18,976 nt of DNA from an uncultured Lachnospiraceae bacterium (GTDB lineage: Bacteria; Bacillota; Clostridia; Lachnospirales; Lachnospiraceae): NCBI GenBank assembly GCA_910576815.1, contig CAJTKA010000051.1:1-18976 (forward strand). The letters run 5' to 3'. A program made the translations under genes and the position numbers. The notes below the pieces were generated by a model. It saw only the letters and a list, made by a program, of their open reading frames with translations, did no database searches and was not told the DNA's origin. How positions within the stretch are numbered: the first letter of the stretch is position 1; each line of letters opens with the position of its first letter. This document shows, piece after piece, positions 14,576-18,976 of the stretch.

Positions 14576-14769
14576 TTTGTAACGTTTACAGCCTGAGGTC
14601 CCTTTTCGCCGTTTACTACCTCGTACTCAACCTCAGCGCCCTCCTCGAGGGACTTAAAGCCTTCCATGTTGAGACCGGAGTAGTGAACGAATACGTCGTT
14701 ACCCTGCTCGTCAGAGATGAAGCCGTAGCCTTTCTGGTTGTTGAACCACTTTACTGTACCTTTGTTCAT
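14569..14769 (-). CDS. Cold-shock protein (CspA family)
   Basis: A 66-residue single cold-shock domain protein, an RNA/ssDNA-binding OB fold that acts as an RNA chaperone in the cytosol. RNP1 KGYGFI (13-18) and RNP2 VFVHYS (26-31) are both intact, with the aromatic residues at Trp8, Tyr15, Phe17, Phe27, His29 and Tyr30. Length and end (GPQAVNVTKL) are typical. The ATG at 14769 has GGAGG seven bases upstream. The leader is about 40 nt, shorter than the long cold-responsive leader of E. coli cspA, so classical cold control by the 5' UTR is not evident. Confidence 0.97.
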   Translation of the reverse strand: MNKGTVKWFNNQKGYGFISDEQGNDVFVHYSGLNMEGFKSLEEGAEVEYEVVNGEKGPQAVNVTKL

Positions 14770-14816
14770 TGTGATACCTCCAAAAATAATGAAAAATATG
14801 TTAATACAACATTGTT

Positions 14817-14845
14817 AGAATAGCATATATCTTATGAAATGTAAA
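14817..14845 (-). promoter_or_regulatory. Sigma-A promoter for the cold-shock gene
   Basis: On the minus strand TTTACA (14845-14840), 17 bases, TATTCT (14822-14817). It is flanked by very AT-rich DNA that could act as an UP element. Confidence 0.65.
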
Positions 14846-14914
14846 GCATTGTTTTTGAAAAATGTTTTTTGGAAATAGTAAATTTAGGACTGAATATCAA
14901 TGGCTAAAAAACAC

Positions 14915-14943
14915 TTGTCAGGGAACGCCAAAAACTATATAAT
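14915..14943 (+). promoter_or_regulatory. Sigma-A promoter for the DUF1836-HPt pair
   Basis: TTGTCA (14915-14920), 17 bases, TATAAT (14938-14943). The leader to the ATG at 14989 is about 40 nt. Confidence 0.8.
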
Positions 14944-14988
14944 AAATGGGCAAAGAGTGACGGAAGGCACAGGAGCTAAAGCGGGTAA

Positions 14989-15627
14989 ATGACGATTAAC
15001 TTGGAAGATCTGCTAAACAGCATCAAGGAGAGTGTGGACAGGATAGAGTATATCAAGGCGGAAGATATTCCTGATATCGAGCTCTATATGGATCAGGTGA
15101 CTACCTTTATGGGGACACACTTAAAAAATACCACCAGGAATCCTGAGAGCGATAAGATCCTGACCAAGACGATGATCAACAATTACGCCAAGAACGATCT
15201 GCTGCCGCCGCCCTTCAAAAAAAAATATACCAGAGATCATGTACTTCTTTTGATCTTTATTTACTATTATAAAGGCATCCTGTCGATCAGCGACATTCAG
15301 GAACTTCTTAAGCCAATCACGGACCGTTTCTTTGCGAACGGGGAAGCGTTTGATTTGGCCGGCGTTTATGAGGAGGTATTCGGGCTGGAGCAGGAGCAAA
15401 AGGATGTCTTGAAGGCGGATGTGGAGGAAAAGTTTCAGATTGCCCAGGGAACTTTCGAGGATGCGCCGGAGGATACCCGTGAATTTCTCAGAATTTTTTC
15501 TTTCATCTGCATGCTTGGCTTTGATGTTTATGTGAAAAAGCTGCTGATTGAAAAGATGTTGGATGGTCTTGCTGATAGTGACGGAAAGGAAAAGCAAAAA
15601 AAGAGAGGAGACCGGGAGGAAGATTGA
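14989..15627 (+). CDS. DUF1836 domain protein
   Basis: A 212-residue protein of the DUF1836 family, common in Clostridia and Bacilli and of unproven function. The family core is seen at about residues 27-105: IPDIELYMDQVTTFM, then LTKTMINNYAKNDLLPPP, KKYTRDHVLLLIFIYYYKG and LSISDIQELL. The TMINNYAKNDLLPPP part resembles the recognition region of MerR-like helix-turn-helix proteins, so DNA binding is plausible but unproven. A C-terminal hydrophobic helix (FLRIFSFICMLGFDVYV) and a basic-acidic tail follow. AGGAG is 13 bases before the ATG, a wide gap. The stop TGA is one base from the ATG of the next gene, so the two are translationally coupled. Confidence 0.88.
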   Translation: MTINLEDLLNSIKESVDRIEYIKAEDIPDIELYMDQVTTFMGTHLKNTTRNPESDKILTKTMINNYAKNDLLPPPFKKKYTRDHVLLLIFIYYYKGILSISDIQELLKPITDRFFANGEAFDLAGVYEEVFGLEQEQKDVLKADVEEKFQIAQGTFEDAPEDTREFLRIFSFICMLGFDVYVKKLLIEKMLDGLADSDGKEKQKKRGDREED

Positions 15628-15628
15628 A

Positions 15629-16000
15629 ATGGGAGCGATTCAGAGATTTGAGGATTTGACAAGCAAGGGCTTTGATGTGGAAGAAGGCATCAAACTCTGT
15701 GGCGGCGACGAGGAGATTTATATGGAAGTGCTCTGGGCGGCCATGGAGGAAGGAAAAGAAAAGATTCCGCTGATTCGCAGTGTTTATGAGCAGAAGGATT
15801 ATGAGCGTTATCGCATCGAGGTGCACGGATTGAAGAATGCCATGCGTTCCATTGGCGCTACTTATCTCTCAGAGCTTGCGGCGCAGCAGGAAGATGCGGT
15901 AAAGGAGCAGAATCTTGCGGCAATGGAGATAGGTGTGGAAGAATTGTTGACCCAGTATCAGTTCGTGGAGGATGCCCTGAAAGAATTGTTGGGAGAATAG
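15629..16000 (+). CDS. Orphan HPt (histidine phosphotransfer) protein
   Basis: A 123-residue all-helical protein with an HPt signature: the phospho-accepting histidine is most likely His66 in EVHGLKNAMRSIGA, matching the HxLKGxxxxIGA pattern of HPt domains. Such proteins relay phosphate between hybrid histidine kinases and response regulators. No receiver or kinase domain is fused or adjacent, so its partners are unknown. I chose the ATG at 15629 because GGGAGGA lies nine bases upstream and it starts one base after the DUF1836 stop; a longer in-frame reading overlaps that gene. The Gly normally following LK is Asn here. A strong terminator closes the unit. Confidence 0.82.
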   Translation: MGAIQRFEDLTSKGFDVEEGIKLCGGDEEIYMEVLWAAMEEGKEKIPLIRSVYEQKDYERYRIEVHGLKNAMRSIGATYLSELAAQQEDAVKEQNLAAMEIGVEELLTQYQFVEDALKELLGE

Positions 16001-16050
16001 TTATCGACTAAGAAGATAGTTTACATAATGTATGGATTGACCTTTTCAGA

Positions 16051-16084
16051 AAAAGTGCCCGGCACACAGGCCGGGCGCTTTTTT
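16051..16084. terminator. Bidirectional terminator after the HPt gene
   Basis: AAAGTGCCCGG-cacacagg-CCGGGCGCTTT (one wobble pair) followed by TTT on the plus strand. On the minus strand TTTTTC follows. The stop codon of the minus-strand gene remnant (16083-16085) lies in its T-run. Confidence 0.88.
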
Positions 16085-16529
16085 AGTGTACCGCTTTCTC
16101 GGCAAAGGAGGTGTCCACCAGATCTGCGTAAGGCACCCGGCCGTCCAACTCGCCGGCTTCTTCCAAAATGTTTTCCAGAAGCGTGAAACTGTCTTCCGAA
16201 AAGATCAGGTCAGATTTCCAGGTATCCTGAGCGGCATATCTGCCAACGATGGTCTCGATTGTGGCAAGATCGGTTTCCGCAAACTGCGGGGAGATCACCT
16301 TGGCAATTTCTGCGGGCGTGTGCGCCTGCACATAGTCCATGCCTTTTTGCAGGGCTCTCGTGAAGGCTTCGATCACGTCAGGATTCTTTTCAAGAAAACT
16401 CTTTTTGGCGGAGAAGGCAGTGTAAGGTACGTAACCGGAATCTTCACCGAGGGAGGCCACGACGTAACCGTCTCCTTTGGCTTCCAGGGAGGTCGCGTGC
16501 GGTTCGAACTCAACAGTATGCGCTGTTTA
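16083..16529 (-). pseudogene. 3' remnant of an ABC-transporter substrate-binding protein
   Basis: The minus-strand frame from 16526 to 16083 encodes about 148 residues of the C-terminal lobe of a periplasmic-type binding protein of the NMT1/SsuA/TauA-ThiY superfamily. Typical segments are VEFEPHATSLEAKGDGYVVA, SLGEDSGYVPYTAF, KNPDVIEAFTRAL and a helical end. The first lobe, signal peptide and lipobox are missing. Just upstream the frame meets a stop (TAA, 16529-16527), next to the end of the serine recombinase gene. A GTG at 16460 could start a shorter peptide but lies inside the domain. The simplest reading is that a mobile element entered the gene and carried its 5' part beyond the window. 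The substrate cannot be told. Confidence 0.82.
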
Positions 16530-16532
16530 CTA
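16512..16532. other. Inferred attachment-site junction of the recombinase element
   Basis: Similarity to the binding protein stops and the recombinase gene ends within these bases. AACAG-tatgcg-CTGTT (16512-16527) is an inverted repeat at the junction, of the kind seen at serine-recombinase crossover sites. The other end lies outside the window, so the core cannot be fixed. Confidence 0.45.
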
Positions 16533-17906
16533 CTCCAATTCTGTGAGAAAAGAAAAACCGCTTATTTTATGGGTTTCCGGGTCCACATCGATGCGTTTGA
16601 TGGTGCCTTTCCAGAAAGTCTGCTTGTGCTGCTTATCAAGGTTGGCGTAAAGCTCCTGCCAGTTTCCGCTGAAAGCCGTGATTAGGTGGCGGTATGAGCT
16701 TAAGGGCGTCACCTTTTCCTGCTGTTCGGATTCGCGGATCTTCCGCTCCAGCTGTTCATACTGCTCGTCATAGTAGCTTTCCGTGATCCTTCCTTTTTGA
16801 AAAAGAATGTTCAGGCGTTCCAGCTCCTTGCGGATCGCGTCGGTATCGTGGGCTTCTTCCTGTTGCTTTGCCTTAAACTGTACCTGAGCGATCTCCTGAT
16901 CCAGTCTGGCCGAAACGTGGGTCAGCATATACTCCTCGATTTTACGTTCCAGCAGGCTGGCGCCGCTGTGACGTCCAAACTTGTTCCCGCATCGGTATTT
17001 TATGTATATGCTCTCCCCGCCGTTCTTAAGCTTCTGTCTCTTGCGGTACCCGGTAAAATTGTTGCCGCAGACAGGACACTTGATCAGGGAAGAAAAGATG
17101 TAGGAATCATAGCGCCCGGCGGTATAGGTCTTCGTTGTTGTAATCTGGCGGAATTTCTGAAATTCTGCCCATGAAATGTAAGGTTCGCAGTAGTTTGTGT
17201 TATCCTTATCGCGCCCGGCGTAGGTCTCGTTTTTGAACAGACGGTCTACCTTATTGCAGGAAGGGGCGCGGTCGCCGTATTTCGCCTGCAGGTAGTGGTA
17301 CGTGCCTCTGATCGAATAACAGGAGCGGTAGTGCTCATAGGCATCCTCTACGATGTCAGAGACGGCCTCATCCTTCACCAGACGGTTATTGACCACCTTG
17401 TAGCCGTAGCAGGCGCACATGCCGCTGGTGACCTCGCCGATGGAGCGCTTATAGTCCAGCACGGCCTTGATGCGCTCAGAGGTGCGGTCACACTCCGCCT
17501 GATTGACGGAGAGCATGATGTTGATGACCATCTGACCGTTGGCGGTCGACGAGTCGTAATTCTCAAAGATCGTCTTCCAGTAACAGTGATGAGCCTGCAG
17601 GATCTCCTCCGTGATGTTGTAGTCCTTGATGCTGCGAAACCACCGGTCCAGCTTGGTGACGAGGATCATGTCGATCTTATCCTGTTCTACGTCTCTCAGA
17701 AGGCGCAGGAGACCCTTACGGTGTTTCATCGGCTTGCGGGCGGAGATTCCCTCATCTGCATAGCAATCAACGATCGTGAGGCCGTTACGCTCCGCATACT
17801 CGGTGAGGGCACGCTTCTGGGCAGGGAGGGAGAGACCGTTGAGGTGTTGCTCCTCAGTGCTGACACGGATGTAGATGGCACAGCGTTTGACTTTTTGTGT
17901 ATCCAT
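16530..17906 (-). CDS. Large serine recombinase (resolvase/integrase family)
   Basis: A 458-residue site-specific recombinase that likely catalyses excision and integration of the element. The N-terminal resolvase domain has the catalytic Ser16 in YIRVSTEEQ, with DEGISARKP (51-59) and the active-site arginines in KLDRWFRS (Arg88, Arg91). A Recombinase domain follows (about 160-260), then a zinc-ribbon (Cys277, Cys280, Cys306; the fourth ligand is not an obvious Cys, His313 is the nearest candidate). A coiled-coil helix (about 320-398) rich in Glu and Lys and a C-terminal tail (400-458) complete it. It is somewhat shorter than phage integrases of this group (about 500-600). The ATG at 17906 follows GGGAGGTGATT, an almost full anti-16S match. 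The end of the gene touches the presumed attachment site. Confidence 0.95.
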   Translation of the reverse strand: MDTQKVKRCAIYIRVSTEEQHLNGLSLPAQKRALTEYAERNGLTIVDCYADEGISARKPMKHRKGLLRLLRDVEQDKIDMILVTKLDRWFRSIKDYNITEEILQAHHCYWKTIFENYDSSTANGQMVINIMLSVNQAECDRTSERIKAVLDYKRSIGEVTSGMCACYGYKVVNNRLVKDEAVSDIVEDAYEHYRSCYSIRGTYHYLQAKYGDRAPSCNKVDRLFKNETYAGRDKDNTNYCEPYISWAEFQKFRQITTTKTYTAGRYDSYIFSSLIKCPVCGNNFTGYRKRQKLKNGGESIYIKYRCGNKFGRHSGASLLERKIEEYMLTHVSARLDQEIAQVQFKAKQQEEAHDTDAIRKELERLNILFQKGRITESYYDEQYEQLERKIRESEQQEKVTPLSSYRHLITAFSGNWQELYANLDKQHKQTFWKGTIKRIDVDPETHKISGFSFLTELE

Positions 17907-17989
17907 GGAATCACCTCCCTAACGACAAAATTTCAATCTGGAGTATATGTTTTATGCTAAAATTCTTATATATCGTAGAACATAATTAG

Positions 17990-18774
17990 CTATTGTTTAT
18001 TTGCTTTATCAGGGGTGACACATCTTTTGCAAGGAACATAGTCGGTTTCAATTTGTGCTGATAAAGGAACCATATGAGCGTTTGAAATACCGCTACAGTT
18101 AGGATTGTAGTGATAAAGCTTTGTTTTTTCGTTTATAAAGACATATGTTTCACGGTCGATTTGAATACCAAAGTTTTCGGATAATAGCGTAATGTCTCGA
18201 GGGTATATTTTCAAATGGCGGTTAATCTGTTGATTTAGGGTTGCGGTAATGATCTGTATAGGCTGCCTGTTATTAAAAATTGAGAGTAAGGTTGTAAATT
18301 GGAATATTCCAGTTTGGAAATCTACATTTTGGAGTTGAGGAAAATGTGTAATAACATTATCCGTTATTTTTAATTTATTGGCATGAGAGGATTGGAAATT
18401 GTAAATGCGTCCTCCATGAGCGGCGGCGTTTCGATAATCAAGGCATATAAATAGTACGGTCTGAAAAAGGGAAATAATTTCAGAATCAATTTCGCGGTCG
18501 AGATTTGTTACTAAAATATGTAAAAGCTGCTGCTTTTGGCTATGCTTTAAGCATTTTATAAGATTAACAAGTGTACTAAAATATGTGCCTTTTAATAGAA
18601 TCCAAGGAGGAACAATGTCATATGTTTCCCGATAATATTTTATTGGATATTTCCCGGAATGTACATTTGTATGTAAGGTACCTTTGCGTTAGCTTCATTG
18701 TCGAAGATAAGTCCTTTTCCTCGAAGATGGGCGATCTGCTCATCAGAAGTTGTGTAATTGAAGTCTTTGGCCAT
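17990..18774 (-). pseudogene. Broken Abi_2 (AbiD/AbiF-like) abortive-infection HEPN gene
   Basis: Translated by hand. From ATG 18774 (AGGAG seven bases upstream) a 44-residue reading starts MAKDFNYTTSDEQIAHLRGK and continues GLIFDNEANAK, the typical N-terminus of Abi_2 proteins, then stops at 18640. A second frame, open from 18688 to the stop at 17990 without an ATG or GTG to start it, carries the C-terminal half: KYPIKYYRETYDIVPPWILL, the HEPN-type motif DYRNAAAHGGRIYN (R-x4-H, coded around 18401-18436), a helical stretch and a Cys-rich tail (YHYNPNC...YVPCKRC). Roughly 100 or more residues normally between the two parts are missing, so an internal deletion with frame loss is likely. Intact members are phage-defence RNases or toxins. 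AT-rich compared with its neighbours. Confidence 0.75.
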
Positions 18775-18789
18775 AATTTATCTCCTGTA

Positions 18790-18826
18790 AACAAAAAGAG
18801 CCTTGAATAGTGTTATCTCAAGGCTC
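18790..18826 (-). terminator. Intrinsic terminator in the leader of the Abi-like gene
   Basis: GAGCCTTGA (18826-18818 read on the minus strand) pairs perfectly with TCAAGGCTC (18806-18798) around an 11-base loop and is followed by TTTTTGTTT. It lies between a consensus promoter and the start codon of the Abi-like gene. Confidence 0.8.
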
Positions 18827-18860
18827 AATGTGTGACCGGAACACCAGTCATTCGCTAATT
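18790..18860 (-). ncRNA. Putative 70-nt structured leader RNA
   Basis: Predicted transcript from the consensus promoter to the terminator. It contains TGACTGG-tgtt-CCGGTCA (18850-18833, seven pairs with one G-U) and then the 9-bp terminator hairpin. Nothing coding is visible in it. It could be a regulatory RNA, an attenuator leader, or an RNA partner of the Abi-like protein. Confidence 0.45.
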
Positions 18861-18866
18861 TGCTAC

Positions 18867-18895
18867 ATTATAATTATATGCAAAAGCCTTGTCAA
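18867..18895 (-). promoter_or_regulatory. Perfect consensus promoter upstream of the Abi-like gene
   Basis: On the minus strand TTGACA (18895-18890), exactly 17 bases, TATAAT (18872-18867). The start of transcription is expected near 18860, giving a leader of about 86 nt to the ATG at 18774. Confidence 0.85.
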
Positions 18896-18976
18896 GTATG
18901 AATTTATAACTTTTTCGAACTCCTAAATTGCAAAAGTAAATTCTACCCTTTGTTTCTTCAATAGAAGTTACCTATG

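Larger units (their letters stand above)
16527..18976. mobile_element. One end of an integrated element (serine-recombinase type), right end outside
   Basis: It begins at the broken binding-protein gene, carries the large serine recombinase at its very edge and a degraded abortive-infection gene behind it. Position of the recombinase next to the junction is the usual layout of integrative elements and prophages of this class. Base composition changes from about 50% GC in the recombinase to clearly AT-rich DNA after 17907. From 18896 to 18976 I see no gene or signal. Confidence 0.6.

Noticed and set aside
17295..17960. Plus-strand open frame of 221 codons
   Set aside because: Antisense shadow of the serine recombinase, which has all catalytic residues.
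17990..18214. A separate 74-residue gene starting at TTG 18214
   Set aside because: The frame is open and family-like for 158 further codons upstream and there is no ribosome binding site at 18214; it is the tail of the broken Abi-like gene.
18583..18810. Plus-strand 75-codon open frame
   Set aside because: It is antisense to the Abi-like remnant and ends in its leader terminator; no domain is recognisable.

Overview
The window reads as chromosomal DNA of a Gram-positive anaerobe of the Clostridia, most likely the family Lachnospiraceae. Supporting signs are strong GGAGG-type ribosome binding sites, consensus sigma-A promoters, a class III fructose-1,6-bisphosphatase, a lysine (L-box) riboswitch ahead of dapA, a DUF1836 gene, and about 50% GC in the core genes. 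The organism call is inference; no rRNA gene or species marker is present.

Layout. Positions 1-1603 hold the 5' part of a class A penicillin-binding protein (minus strand, cut by the window edge). It is divergent from a yigZ-mgtE pair (1787-3927). mgtE converges with typA/bipA with no gap between stop codons. Upstream of typA are two minus-strand accessory genes of lower GC: a short QueG-like double [4Fe-4S] protein and a Uma2-type nuclease fold protein. Next come plus-strand genes for a tandem-OB SSB-like protein and a CobA/BtuR-like ATPase. A consensus promoter and lysine riboswitch then drive dapA-dapB, with the class III fbp gene following. A bidirectional terminator separates fbp from a minus-strand Thr/Gly/Asn-rich lipoprotein built on 27-bp repeats. 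A eukaryotic-type (HIS6-like) hisA and a cold-shock protein gene follow, then a DUF1836-HPt pair.

From about 16.5 kb to the window end lies a horizontally acquired segment. A large serine recombinase interrupts the gene of an ABC-transporter substrate-binding protein, of which only the C-terminal part remains (16083-16529). Behind the recombinase lies a broken Abi_2/AbiD-F-like abortive-infection (HEPN) gene. Its N-terminus (start at 18774) and C-terminus (RNAAAH motif plus a zinc-knuckle-like tail) are in different frames, with the middle missing. The gene is preceded by a perfect TTGACA-N17-TATAAT promoter and a roughly 70-nt leader that folds into two hairpins, the second a full intrinsic terminator. 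This arrangement looks like a separate small RNA or an attenuator.

How the parts work together. dapA and dapB make tetrahydrodipicolinate for lysine and diaminopimelate, so the riboswitch links lysine level to cell-wall precursor supply; the penicillin-binding protein uses the finished precursors. MgtE, TypA, Fbp and the cold-shock protein are housekeeping functions. The most unusual items are the recombinase/Abi segment with its leader RNA, the mutually exclusive hairpins in the typA leader, the eukaryote-like HisA, and the orphan HPt coupled to DUF1836.
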